A stretch of 64,000 nucleotides of DNA. Origin: Mycoplasma procyoni (lineage in GTDB: Bacteria; Bacillota_I; Bacilli_A; Mycoplasmatales; Metamycoplasmataceae). Below are positions 52,682 through 63,278 of this stretch, in pieces. The position numbers and the translations under genes are program-made. The notes beneath the pieces are model-generated. The model worked only from the letters and a program-made list of their open reading frames with translations, ran no database searches and was not told the origin of the DNA. How positions within the stretch are numbered: position 1 is the stretch's first letter; each line of letters begins with the position of its first letter. Location of the stretch: contig NZ_JAFIDB010000006.1 in NCBI RefSeq assembly GCF_017052595.1, positions 1 through 64,000 on the forward strand, read 5' to 3'.

Positions 52682-55600
52682 TTATTTAATTTCTTTTCAG
52701 AATCATGGTAAGTCATATTTACCAGGGTGTAGTAAGTTAGCTTTAATTATGTGTGCTGCTGTTGATTCTGTATTTTTTAATTCAAGTGGATTTTCTCCAT
52801 TTCAGTTAACTCCAAAGTAGTTAAAGTTTCTGATGTCGTATCTAAAGTCGTTTGCTCAAACCTTACCAACTCCAGAAGTTCAAATTCCATAGTATGAATC
52901 ACCATCAACAAAAACTCCACTTCCTGAAGCTCCTCCTCCTATAAAAGGAGAAGAAAGATTGTGCTGAGCTCCTTTAACAATATCTAAGTGAGATGAACTT
53001 CTTGGACGTCTGTTAATATTTCCTGCATATTGTGTAAATGGTCATCCTACTGTTGATGCTTCACGTGTATTAGGAACATCAATTTGACCTACTCAATAAG
53101 GCTGATCAAACTTAACATTTGGTCTTTTCATTAGATTTTCTAGTTTTCAAACAACTTGCATATTTCCATCTGCTCTGTATTTTTCAAGAGCTTTATTTAA
53201 ATCAGCGACAACAACTGTTCAGTCTCTATTTTTAACTCTATCTTTTCCATCGTTTGAAATCTGATCAACACCACTTCACATTAACTTAATTTCTGTGTTG
53301 TGCAGCGTGTGAACATAGTGAGTTCTTAAGCTGTAAGTTCTGTCAACATTGTTTTCTACCATACTTGGAGCAAATGCATATTTCTTACCATAAACAGAAG
53401 AAAGGAATTTTTCACCTTTATAATCAGATGCATCTGTAACTCCTCAAGAGTTTTCAGCATGTCTGTTTGTAGAAATATAGAAAGTCGCATCATTTGGATC
53501 GTCATTAACTTTTCCTAAGAAAGTAATGGTTCCAAAGTATCTACCACCATCTAAAAGAGCATTTCTTAATAATGCTGTGTCAACAACTTCTCAACCTCTG
53601 TGAAGTTTTGTTCTGAGTTGCTCAACGTTCATTTTGTATCCATCATGAAGCTTATAAACAACATTTTGGTTTGGATTATATTGTGTTTTATCTCTTAAAT
53701 AATCAAGATCACTTGAGAATAATAAAGGTTGTCCAAACTCGTTATATTGCATTTCATCATATTGGAATCTGTTTGTTGGATTTTTAAGTCCAAAATCTTC
53801 TTCTTCAACATCATTTGTGTATGAAATAACTGTTTTTACAGCTGCTGGAAGTACCATAAATGCTTTATTTTTGTCAAAAGTTTGACCTTCAGTGTAAGTC
53901 ATAACTTCAGGCTCATCAACAACAATTTTATAAGAATCATCTTCCATTGAAATCTCAAATTCAAGACCTTTTTGCTCGTTTCAAGCAAGCTTTATAAAGT
54001 AATTAAAGTTAATGTCGCCATCTTCAATTGTCTTTTTAAAGACTTGTTCTTTTGTCAATAACAGATCTTCAAAATTAACAACAAGACTTATTGCTTTATC
54101 AAAGTGTCTGATTCTGTTTGATTTATCAGCATCATTTTTAAGCATGTTAGCAAGAATATTTAGCTTTAGTGATCTATTTCTTGCATTAGGTTGCAATAGT
54201 GTTTTTTGTAAATATTTTTTGTCAAGAGTTCATGAAGCGACATTTGTTTCTTTGTCTAATTTTCAGAAAAGATCTTTTCAGAATGGCTCAATAACTCTTT
54301 CTCTAATTATTTCTGTTTGTGAGTTTTGAACTGTGATTAATTCTTGGTTTCTAAAATCTAAAGTTTGATTTGGATTGATTGTTTCTGACTTGGCAAATCC
54401 CTCAATTTTGATTCATTTATCAGCAAAAATTTCTTGATTTTCACTGTTTCTTACTGAATAACGAACATAAGCTTGACTTCCTGAAATTCTCTTTATTGAA
54501 CTGATTTTAAAGTCAGTTTTTGGAATCTCAAAATGCTTGTATTCAAGATTTGGATTTGAGCCGTTAATATTAATTGTGATTAGTCTGTTTAATTCATCTA
54601 AATGTGAAACAAAATAGTCTGCAGTGTGTTTTGCAAGCTCAGTTTTATTTATTGTTAAATTACTTAAACTTAATTTATTTACAAGCACGTTTGGGTAGTG
54701 AATTTGTTTGTAATCATTTACAAGATTGATCAGTGTAATTTCTTTTCCAGATGTGTATCTTTGGTTTAAATTACGCTTGTTCATGATTCCTAATTTAAAG
54801 GAAATTCCCCTTTTTCCGACTTTTTTAACATCATAATAATAAAGGAAAACGTTGCTTTTAAATTCTCTTAAATCGCCATCTGGAAGTGTATATCTTTCTA
54901 CATTTTTAGAATAAGTTTTAGCATCTAAAGGAACAAAAGTTTCGTTATCATAATTTGTGTCAGTTCTACCGTTTTCAACACCGTTTATAACATCAAACAG
55001 ATAGTTCATTTTTAAGTATGCTTTTTGCTCAATGATGTCATTTACATCGTGAACTCTTAGAACTTTAACATTAGGATCTCCATCAGCCATCACTTTTCTT
55101 AAAGCGATATTAGATTCATTAATATGATCTAAAATATTTGATCATTTTGAGTTAATTGCTTCTGTACCAACAAAGTCTTCTGCACTAAATTTTTCACCAT
55201 TTTTAGGTTTAACATCATCAAAGTTTAATAACTTAAATGAATGCATTCTTTTTGCTTTATTTCTCAAGTCATTTAAGTCTTTAATTTCAGCTTCTTTTCC
55301 ATCTTTTTTGTATCAAAGAACTAAATCAGCTCACCCATTGTAGTCTTCTTTGTCTTTAATTTCTTTTATGAAAATTTCATATTTACCAAATTTTGGTAAA
55401 TCGTAAAGTTTATTAATTACTTCGATTGCATCTGAAGGAAGATACTCGATGTGACTTTCTGGAGCATCGGGTTTAAATTTAAGATGCGAAAAGAATAAAG
55501 AAGCAGGTCCGTTAATTATTTCAAGAACTTTGTTTTCATTTATTCTGTCCATAAATTTCTCTTTATCAGCATCTTCAGATAAAAAGTTAATTTGTTTTAT

Positions 55601-57556
55601 TGCTGGGATTTTAGAACTTGAAATCACTTGTTTGTTGAATAAAACATCAAAAGTAGCATAAACTCTTTTGTTTTTTATTTCAAAATCATCATTTAATCTA
55701 AATGTAAAGAAGTTATTAAGAACTCTGTTTTTAGCTTTGAAAAACTCAAGTTTTTTATCAAGAGGAAGAGCTAAAAATTCTGAAATTTTGTTTTCTGATA
55801 AAGCTTCATAATCAACAACAAAAACTTGGTCTAAATTATTGAAACTTAGATTTTTAAGATATTCAGAAACATCTTTTGTAAATGTTTTGGTTTTTTCGAT
55901 TGTGTAAAAAATTTCAGGATTGTTTTTTAGAGTTGTTTTTGTAACAATTTTTAGTGTATTTCTATCTTCAGGAAGAAGTTGAAGATCAACAATTTCAAAA
56001 TCAACTAGATCTGTATCATGAGTATCAAACACTAATTTAGCATTTTTAAAATTATAAGATGCAGAATAACTGGTTTTATCAATTTCATATGCTTGAGCAT
56101 TTTCAGAAAAATCAACATTTCAAAGCTTTTCTGTATCTTCTTTAAAGAGATCAACAACTGTTTTTTGGTTGTCTATATTTTGTGAATTTAGTTCTAAAAC
56201 TTTTTGTAATTCTGCTTTGTATTCTTCTAATTTTGCTTTTGTTTGTGCTAAATTAATTAAATCAACTTCAGCTAATTCAAAGGCTTTGTAAATAGGTGCA
56301 AAGCTTGTTCTCTTTTTGTATAAATCATACTCTGCAGCAGCTTTCAGTTCTTTATCTTCTCTTTTTTTGTCTAGTTTTTTGTCAAGTTTGATAAGAGAAA
56401 TTAAGGAGTTTTTGAGTTCGCTAAAACTCTGTTTGAACTCATTAAACTTTGTTAAATCCTCAAAAGACATTGTTTTAAAAACTAGACGATCTTTGAATTT
56501 TGAAACAATTGCTAAACCTTCGATTTCAGCAACTAATTCTTTTTTAAGATTTTCAAAATCAGATTTGATATTGTCAACTTCGTTTTGTAAATTTTGTAAC
56601 TGAAGTTCAGAAGAAACGCTTTCAACTTTTGCTAGAATTGAGTTGATTTGTTCTTCAGTTAGTTCTTTGTCTTTTTTAAGTTCTTCTTTAAAAATATTTA
56701 TTTTGTTTTTTAGATAATCTGAAACTAAATCCTGTGTTTCAAGCACAGAATTGAATTCTTTATTTAATTCATCTATTTTTTGTTTTAGTGAAGAAATGGT
56801 TTTGTAATTTGTGTAGTTATCAAGGAATTGATGTGCTTTAGAAACAACTTTAGAAACCTCTGCATTTTGTTTTGTTTCGTATAAAGTGATTAAGTTGTTT
56901 AATTCACTTAAGGCTTTATCTGTTTCAACAACACTGAAAATTCCGTTTGCTTGTCATAAGTTAATAACATCTCTGTTTGCAACAACTAAAATGTTTGGAT
57001 TTTTTAATTCAAGTTCAGATAAGGAAGCTATGAAATTGTCCAGTTCTCTGTTTTTATCATTAATTAATTTGTTTCTGTTTTCTATTGTTTTTTCTGTTTG
57101 CTGAATTTCTTCTACAAGTTTAGAATCAAAAGCATCTACTGAGAAAGTTTCACCTCTCACTAGATCATCAAACTTTTTAAGATTTTTGTTGATTAAGTTA
57201 TCTTTAAGTTCGTTCGCAGGCAAAACAACACCTGAATAAGGTTTTGCAATATCTGTTTTAAGAATTTTTTCATAAGAATTAACAAAACTAAACAAGTCAT
57301 TGTTGAAACTTGCTTTGATTTCTTGTTTTTTGTAAGTGTTTAAAACATTTTTTTCAAGTGCTGAAAAGTATGTTTCTTTCTTTGAGTCAAAAAATTGTTG
57401 AACTGATTGATAGTTTTGTTTTTGCTCATCAGACATTGTGTATTGTTTTTCTGTGTTTGTGTTTGTATTTTTGTTTATTGTACAAGAAGCTGCTAAAAAT
57501 GCTGTTGCAGAAGCAAATAGAACAGGACTTAATTGTTTTATAATTTTCTTTTTCAT
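52682..57556 (-). CDS. MIP-like (DUF31) serine protease lipoprotein, copy b
   Basis: 1624 residues; tandem paralogue of copy a and first gene of the operon. Lipobox TAFLAASC (Cys about 21). Same order of regions: helical N-terminus (residues about 30-480), shared middle domain (YKIVVDEPEV; GRRISF-like KRGISFKLG), C-terminal trypsin-like domain with GGGASGSGVF at the nucleophile. The identical ends (NGENPLELKNTES, KYDLPWFWKEIK) show recent or gene-converted duplication, while the middle diverges. RBS AGAGGGAAG. Confidence 0.8.
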
Positions 57557-57864
57557 TTCTTCCCTCTTTTAAGTTTAAAAATTATACTAATTTTTTCCAT
57601 TTTGGTTCTGTTTTGGTACAAATAAAATCTAAAAAATGAAAAAAGGTCTGTTTTTTGTGTATATTATGCGTTGAAAATCCAAAAATAACACATTAGAGCA
57701 AGAAAAAGGAAAATTTTGTTTTTTAGATAGCTTCATCAAGCTTGCTTTGGCTTTCTTAATTTCAGCCAAAATTCTGGTGTATTTTAGAACTAAAAAATAT
57801 CACAAAACATAGTGTATTTTTTGAGTTTTAATATATAATATTACTCGCTCAAAAAGGGGGCTAT
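57557..57864. other. Divergent region between protease operon and 2-TM genes
   Basis: 308 bases, no gene seen. Minus-strand TATAAT near 57581-57586 for the protease operon; plus-strand TATAAT near 57833-57838. A GC-richer stretch includes the stem TTTGGCT (57746-57752)/AGCCAAA (57764-57770) without a U-run. Confidence 0.55.
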
Positions 57865-58353
57865 ATGAAAAACTTAAATACAGAGCTTTTAAATTACATG
57901 GCTAATAAAAAGTCAAAATTAAAAAAGCAATTATTAGCTAATTCAATAGCTGATAATATTATCAAATGATCACTGATCATTTTAAACTTAGCAATTATTG
58001 CTATTGCTATTGCTGTTATTGTAATTGAAACAAAAAGATATTCAGACATTCCAGTTGCAACAAGAAAACCTTTCTTAGATGAACTAGGTCTAACAATCGT
58101 TTTAGCAAGCTTTATTGTTCTAACATTCTTCTTCAATATGTTTTTATCAATCTATAGAGAAGTTATGAAATTCAAAGATTACAAAAAAGCAATGAGAAAA
58201 ATCAGCTACATTTCTTACAAACTTAAAGAAGATGAGCTATACAATGTTGAAAACTTCGATTCAGATTTCGCAAGCATCGAAAAAGAATTTTTAACTAAAA
58301 AACAAATTTCTAAATCAAAACAAATCAAAAAATTCTTATTAGGAGGTAAATAA
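57865..58353 (+). CDS. Two-helix membrane protein (operon gene 1)
   Basis: 162 residues. Helices near WSLIILNLAIIAIAIAVIVI and IVLASFIVLTFFFNMFL, then a cytoplasmic-type tail. RBS AAAGGGGG. The general layout (two adjacent helices then a helical tail) recalls the DUF4231/SLATT superfamily of mollicutes but the match is weak. The stop overlaps the next ATG (TAATG). Confidence 0.7.
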
Positions 58354-58835
58354 TGAAAAAGCCTTTTAATTCAACAAAAGAATTTATCGATCACGTAATT
58401 AAAAAATCAGCAACTAAAGAAAAAGTTTATAAAATTACTTTCTGATTAGTAAGCTTATTTGCTCTTTTCTTTGGATTCTTTTCTGCAATGATGGGGGTTG
58501 CAAAACTTGCTTCTTCAAGACTTGTAGAATTTGAAGGATTTGCAAAACTTTTCGTTAGCGTAGTTGACGGAAAACCTGTAGATCAATGACCAATCTTTAC
58601 ACTATGAATCGGTATTGCTCTTGCAATTATCAACGGGCTTTTAGCTCTATTTGTAGTTAAAGGAAAATGACTAAGAAACGAAAAAATCAACAACTTAATT
58701 AGTCTTGAAAAACTTCTTTATGAATGTGAAGAAGGAAAATACGCTTCAAACCCAAGAAAAGATATTTTATTCTTTGATACAGTATCTAACATCTTAGGAA
58801 TCAGCTACACACAAAGTGAAGGAGATGACAACTAA
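58353..58835 (+). CDS. Two-helix membrane protein (operon gene 2)
   Basis: 160 residues. Helices near FWLVSLFALFFGFFSAMMGV and PIFTLWIGIALAIINGLLAL, with the tail LRNEKINNLISLEKLLYECE. TAATG overlap with both neighbours. Related in layout to genes 1 and 3. Unknown function. Confidence 0.7.
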
Positions 58836-59218
58836 TGTATCAAGCACAATTTGATAAAGCTTACAGCAAAATTGCTAAGCTACAAAAGAAATACTTAATT
58901 TCTAAATGAGTGTTTTTATCAGTAAGTATTGCACTTCTTTTAATGAGTGCATTTAACGGACTTTTATCAGCTTACGCTATTGCTAAAAACCCTAATTTAA
59001 CTGCTGTTTGACTATTTATTTCTATTTCTTTCATTTCTGCAGTTATGGCTTTTTTAACAGCTACTTCTACTTTATTTACTTTCTCAAAAAGAAGAGAAAC
59101 TCTTTCTTCAAGATTACAACAATTAACTGAAAGAGAAGCTAAATTTAAAGAAAATCCAGATGCAGTTGACAAAGATGAATTAGTTGTTTTCTTAGCAACA
59201 GTCGACACAAACGAATAA
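58835..59218 (+). CDS. Two-helix membrane protein (operon gene 3)
   Basis: 127 residues. Helices near FLSVSIALLLMSAFNGLLSA and WLFISISFISAVMAFLTA, then the helical tail KRRETLSSRLQQLTERE. Most like the DUF4231/SLATT pattern of the three. Followed by the terminator at 59223. Confidence 0.7.
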
Positions 59219-59222
59219 TTCC

Positions 59223-59250
59223 AAATCTCAGTTTTTACTGAGATTTTGTT
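59223..59250 (+). terminator. Terminator of the 2-TM operon
   Basis: AAATCTCAGT and ACTGAGATTT, followed by T run. Confidence 0.85.
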
Positions 59251-59434
59251 GATATTTTAATCATATTAAATAAATAATTTTCTTATAATTTAAAATAAAA
59301 TAATGGTTTTTTATACCAAAAACTCCGTTAATTATGCTTAAATTAGAAATAAATTAGAATTTTTATATTATAAAGGGATATTAAAGTTATATCAACAAAA
59401 TTTTAATTTTTCATTATTATTCCTAAAAAGTATT

Positions 59435-59613
59435 TATAATTTGATTGATAGCAAAGGGAGGAATTATGAAATTCAACAAAAACAAAATTAAAATGAATAA
59501 ACGTATCATTTTTAAAAATGTTTTTGTTTTTCATAATCTTTCTTAGAAAAAAAGTTTAAAAGTGAATAATCTAAACACCTTTTTTCTTTGAAAGAAGGTG
59601 TTTTTGCTATCAA
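59435..59613 (+). promoter_or_regulatory. Leader element B (attenuator)
   Basis: TATAAT (59435-59440), 5' arm TTGATAGCAAA (59445-59455) at the expected start site, RBS GGGAGG, a 26-codon ORF (59466-59546), terminator stem AAACACCTT (59573-59581)/AAGGTGTTT (59595-59603) with T run, then TTTGCTATCAA (59603-59613), the exact complement of the 5' arm. The terminator and flanking 40 bases are almost base-identical to leader A on the other strand 26 kb away. Regulates the subtilase and lipoprotein by inference. Confidence 0.72.
59466..59546 (+). CDS. Leader peptide of element B (26 aa)
   Basis: RBS GGGAGG. Starts MKFNKNKIK, then MNKRIIFKNVF and ends VFHNLS. Homologous to leader A; conserved within the MNKRII and KNVF segments. 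Ends 27 bases before the terminator stem. Confidence 0.6.
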   Translation: MKFNKNKIKMNKRIIFKNVFVFHNLS

Positions 59614-59632
59614 TTAAATTAAAGGAGGAATT

Positions 59633-61270
59633 ATGAAACTAGAATTATTAAATGGTTTGGTTTTAGGAGTGAACGCACTGTCTCCAACAACTCAAGCCGT
59701 ACAACACGTAGAAGAAAAGAAAAATGTAACTTTTTCTTTTGAACTAAAAAATTTTAAGTTTTCTGATGAAAATGCTAAATATAAATTTATTCAAGAATTT
59801 ACTTCATCTTACCAAAATGAAGCAGTTAACTTTTTTGCAAGTAAATATACTGATTTTATATTTTTAAGATTTAGCAATCTAAATAAAGAAGATAGGGATA
59901 ATGTTTTACAAAAAATAAAGAATTATTTCAAAGTTTCCGAGATTTTTACAAATCTTGAAGACATTAGAGATGAGAGAAATAGCAAAAAAATTATTACACC
60001 TTATTTGGACACAGAAAATAAAACATCCAACGCTGATGTGTTTAATGTTATGAATTTTAGGCAAAACGAAAGAAAAGAAGTTCTTGAAACATTAAACAAA
60101 AAAAGATTAAACGGACAAAGGGTAAAAGTTGGTATTTTAGACGATGGTAAAATAGAATATACTGATAAATACTTTTCAAAAGAAGAAGGTGTTCACAAAA
60201 TTGAAAATAAATCAAGATTTTGATGATTCAATAACAACTATGGAACACATGCAACTCAAGTTGCTGCTGTGGTTGGAGGAAAAGATGGAATAAATCCTTA
60301 CAGTCACTTATATGGAATAAGAGCCTTTACTTGAAATGGTCCGGAACAAGAAATTGAGTGATTAATTTCCAATGATGTAAAAGTGATAAATTTAAGTTAT
60401 TATCTTGACAGATCGACTTCATACAATGGAGTTTCAAGATATTTAGATTTATTGAGTACAAACACTAAAAAAGAAGTGACTTTTGTAATAGCATCAGGAA
60501 ATTTAGAAAACGATTCATTTGATGATCTATATAAAAAGGGACTTCAAGGTGATGGACTCTCTTATAATTCAATATTAGTTGGAGCAATTTGAAACAACGA
60601 CCACATAAAAGAATTCAGTTCATGAAGAAGTAAAACAGGTAAAAAAGTAAATGTAGTAGCACCAGATAATTTTAAATATGGAGACGAAACATTTAATGGA
60701 ACAAGTTACTCTTCACCGGCTGTAGCAGGAATTATTTCAGTATTAATGGAACTCGAAAGTGATACTTATGCAAAAGGTTTAGATAGTGTTATAACTATGT
60801 CTGCATTAACATCATCATCCAACCCAAACATTTGAACACTTAATAGTAATAAAAATTATGAATTAACAAAAAATAGCATTCATGATCAATACGGTCCTGG
60901 AAAAATTGATTTTCAAAAAATGAGAGAGGCTCTACAAAATACAGAATATAAAATAATAAACAAAGGAAACTCTTCAGACAAAATTACTTTCAAAAAGGTA
61001 TTTTTAAATAAAGGAGAGAAAATTTCGGTAGGTTTAGCTTGAAACTATGATTTAAAAACAAAGGATGGCGAACCTAAAGTGCATGATTTTGATTTAAGTA
61101 TTTCTGGTCCAAATGGTTTTCACACTTCAAGCACAATGGTTAAAAATAACTATGAAAGATCAGTATTTACTGCTCCAGAAACAGGAGAATACATTTTAAA
61201 ATTAAATCCTTATGAAAAATTAGAAGAGAGTGATGTTTTCCATGTTGCAATGTCATATGTTAGGTTCTAA
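59633..61270 (+). CDS. Subtilisin-like (S8) serine protease
   Basis: 545 residues. Catalytic residues visible: Asp170 in VGILDDGKIE (D-D-G in place of D-T/S-G), His206 in YGTHATQVAAVVGG, oxyanion Asn290 in IASGNLEN, Ser358 in FNGTSYSSPAVAGI. Residues 1-160 are a pro-like/N-terminal region with only a weak hydrophobic start and no lipobox; secretion is not clear. A jellyroll-like C-terminus (FDLSISGPNGFH, GEYILKLNP) resembles a pre-peptidase/P domain. Strong RBS AAAGGAGG. Followed by a lipoprotein 2 bases on. Confidence 0.9.
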
Positions 61271-61272
61271 AA

Positions 61273-61872
61273 ATGAGTAAAAAATTTTTTGGTTTTTTAT
61301 CTACAATTAGCTTACCTTTTATTGCAACATTTTCTTGCCAAATGAATTCAGAAAGAAAAATCGATGAATTTAACAATGAGAACAATCTTTCCCAAAATGT
61401 TTTCAAACTAAATTCAAACAATCTTTGAAAACCTGAAGATTTAAAATCCAAAAAACATGTTTTTGAAATCAAAGATGAATCTTCTTTTAAAGACGAAATA
61501 TTATCTCGTGTGTTATTTGAAAATAAAAAAGAAGAAATTACAAATGGATGAACTTCTTTTTCTAAACAATTTTCAAAGTTATTTGAAAAATCTTCACTAG
61601 AAAAATATCATATTATATACTATTCAAATTACGATTCTGTATTACCACTAGATACTGTTAAAGTTTCAAATAATAAAGTCGAAATTAATTACTCTTCATA
61701 CAACATAAATACAAAAGCTATTCTTTCTTCACAATATATTATTCTTTTAGAAAAAACTAAAATTAGTTCAATTGAAAAAATTGAAGTAAATAATTTCAAC
61801 ACAAAAGAAAGTGATGCTTCCTATAAAAAGGAAATCTCGTCTATTAAATCAATTATTTATTTCACTAACTAA
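61273..61872 (+). CDS. Lipoprotein co-transcribed with the subtilase
   Basis: 199 residues. Signal peptide with lipobox IATFSC (Cys about 22). One copy of a module also seen twice in the lipoprotein at 634: HVFEIKDESSFKDEIL, an FSKLFEKSSLEKYHIIYY segment and a tail of beta-like sequence. Starts 2 bases after the subtilase ends, with no RBS between, so translationally coupled. Possibly a substrate, anchor or regulator of the protease. Confidence 0.75.
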
Positions 61873-61879
61873 CACAAAA

Positions 61880-61912
61880 CAAGAAGTAATAATTTGTTGC
61901 TTCTTGGTTTTT
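61880..61912 (+). terminator. Terminator after the subtilase operon
   Basis: CAAGAAG and CTTCTTG around a 13-base loop, followed by GGTTTTT. Confidence 0.7.
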
Positions 61913-62049
61913 ATTTTGCCTTTGCAAAAGTCTATTTTTATGATAGAATTATTCTGTTATTTATTAACAAACAAAAATTTTTATGAAAAAAATTAAAAAA
62001 ATGCTTGTCTAATAAAAAAATAGTGCTATAATAATATAGTAAATAACAC

Positions 62050-62123
62050 GGGAGTGTAGTTTAATGGCAGAACTTCAGCCTTCCAAGCTGACTATGAGGG
62101 TTCGATTCCCTTCACTCCCTCCA
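62050..62123 (+). tRNA. trnG: tRNA-Gly (anticodon TCC)
   Basis: 74 nt. Acceptor GGGAGTG/CACTCCC, anticodon stem TCAGC/GCTGA with loop CTTCCAA, T-arm GAGGG-TTCGATT-CCCTT, discriminator T and encoded CCA. A TATAAT-type box lies about 20 bases upstream. Confidence 0.95.
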
Positions 62124-62138
62124 TTTCAGAAATGACCG

Positions 62139-62165
62139 AAAGCAACTTAAAAGTTGCTTTTTTTA
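62139..62165 (+). terminator. Terminator of tRNA-Gly
   Basis: AAAGCAACTT and AAGTTGCTTT with a 2-base loop and T run. Confidence 0.85.
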
Positions 62166-62253
62166 TTCTTTTAAAACAGATTAATTGTTTGTATATATTA
62201 AATACAAAAAAATAAATTTTCTTTGGTTCATTTTGAACTTTATGTTAAAATGA

Positions 62254-62434
62254 AATTGTTATAAAAAAGAGAGGAGAGAACATGAATAAACGAATGTCTC
62301 AAAATAATATAATTCTTAAGTTCATTAAAGTTATTAATGTTCTCTTTTTGCATCTCTAAGTTAAGAATAAATAATTTAATTTTTAAACAAATATTATTTC
62401 TTGTACTTGGAGTACAAGTTTTTTTATAACAATT
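62254..62434 (+). promoter_or_regulatory. Leader element C (attenuator)
   Basis: 5' arm AATTGTTATAAAAAA (62254-62268), RBS GAGGAG, a 25-codon ORF (62282-62359), terminator stem CTTGTACT (62400-62407)/AGTACAAG (62411-62418) with seven T, then TTTTTTATAACAATT (62420-62434), the perfect complement of the 5' arm beginning inside the U-tract. A second stem pairs AGAGAACAT, around the leader start, with ATGTTCTCT near the leader's end. Same geometry as A and B, different sequence. The 5' arm overlaps a possible -10 (TATAAA), so its presence in RNA is uncertain. Confidence 0.6.
62282..62359 (+). CDS. Leader peptide of element C (25 aa)
   Basis: Starts MNKRMSQNNII and ends INVLFLHL. The first codons (ATGAATAAACG) equal those in leaders A and B, and the ends of all three fall in CAT-x-TCT-TAG/TAA contexts. 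Probably a regulatory peptide. Confidence 0.55.
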   Translation: MNKRMSQNNIILKFIKVINVLFLHL

Positions 62435-62453
62435 TAAAATTATTGGAGGTAAA

Positions 62454-62567
62454 ATGAAAAATATTAACTTCAATGTTGTTTTCAAACTTTGAAATTTAAA
62501 GAACACAAACAAGAAAGATGAGTTAATGAATCATAGAACTTTAAAATTGAATGAGGCACTATGTTAA
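62454..62567 (+). CDS. 37-aa small protein ahead of the 62561 gene
   Basis: Strong RBS TTGGAGG; starts MKNINFNVVFKLWNLKNTN. Its stop lies 7 bases inside the next gene, in a different frame. Either a small protein or a coupling ORF that brings ribosomes to the next start, which has no RBS of its own. No family recognised. Confidence 0.5.
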
Positions 62568-63235
62568 CAGCACTTGATTATTTACTGTTTTTTCTAATAC
62601 TTTTTGCTCTTTCATCTTTGGTTCAACTTCCTTTATCTATTTTTGCTTTTAGAACCAGACACCAACAACACAAATATTATTTTCATTTTTGACAAACAGA
62701 AAAATATAAAGGATTTTTTCTTATTCTTTCTGCTCTTGTTTTTATATTTGTTTTAATTTCAAGTATTTGATTTTGAATTTGATTTTCACAAAACAAAACC
62801 TCTGTAATTTATTTAAGTTTATATGTTGTAGGAAGTTCATTATCGCTTTTTACTTTTGTTGAATTTTTCTTGTTTGTATTTTATAAGCTCAAAAACAATA
62901 AGCTTTATGACAAAAACTTCTTTAAAGAATTTGAAGACGATTACAATAAAAATAAAGATAAAATTAGTTTAATTGAATTTAAAAACAATGAAGATGAGAT
63001 TATCACTGACGATGTTTATAATTTTGTGTTTATTCATGATTATGAATCAACAAGTTTCTTAAAAACATTTTCTCCTAAAGTTTTGAGTTTAGAATATGAA
63101 GCTTATTGAAGACTAAAATTAAGAAAGATTACTATGTTTTACAATGGAGTAATAGTACCTAAAAAAGAATTAAGAAAAGTAATTCACATTGCTTTCTTAG
63201 AGGCTGCTAAAAGAAATGATTTTTTCCAAAAATAA
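62561..63235 (+). CDS. Membrane protein with a soluble C-terminus
   Basis: 224 residues. Three helices (LLFFLILFALSSLVQLPL; FFLILSALVFIFVLISSI; YLSLYVVGSSLSLFTFVEFF), then a charged domain (KNNEDEIITDDVYNFVFIHD) ending with a helix (KKELRKVIHIAFLEAAKRN). ATG overlaps the upstream small ORF. Unknown function. Confidence 0.7.
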
Positions 63236-63236
63236 A

Positions 63237-63269
63237 AAACGAGATCGCTTTATAGTGTCTCGTTTTTTT
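63237..63269. terminator. Bidirectional terminator
   Basis: AAACGAGA and TCTCGTTT around a 13-base loop, followed by T run, between converging genes. Confidence 0.8.
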
Positions 63270-63278
63270 CTAAAATGC

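Noticed and set aside
40581-57556. Classic MIB-MIP antibody-cleavage operon
   Set aside because: The proteases fit MIP-like, but neither the 46514 nor the 40581 product resembles MIB; they look carbohydrate-binding, so the label was not applied.
57746-57770. Hairpin TTTGGCT/AGCCAAA as a terminator
   Set aside because: No T run on either side and no gene ends there; left as unexplained intergenic structure.
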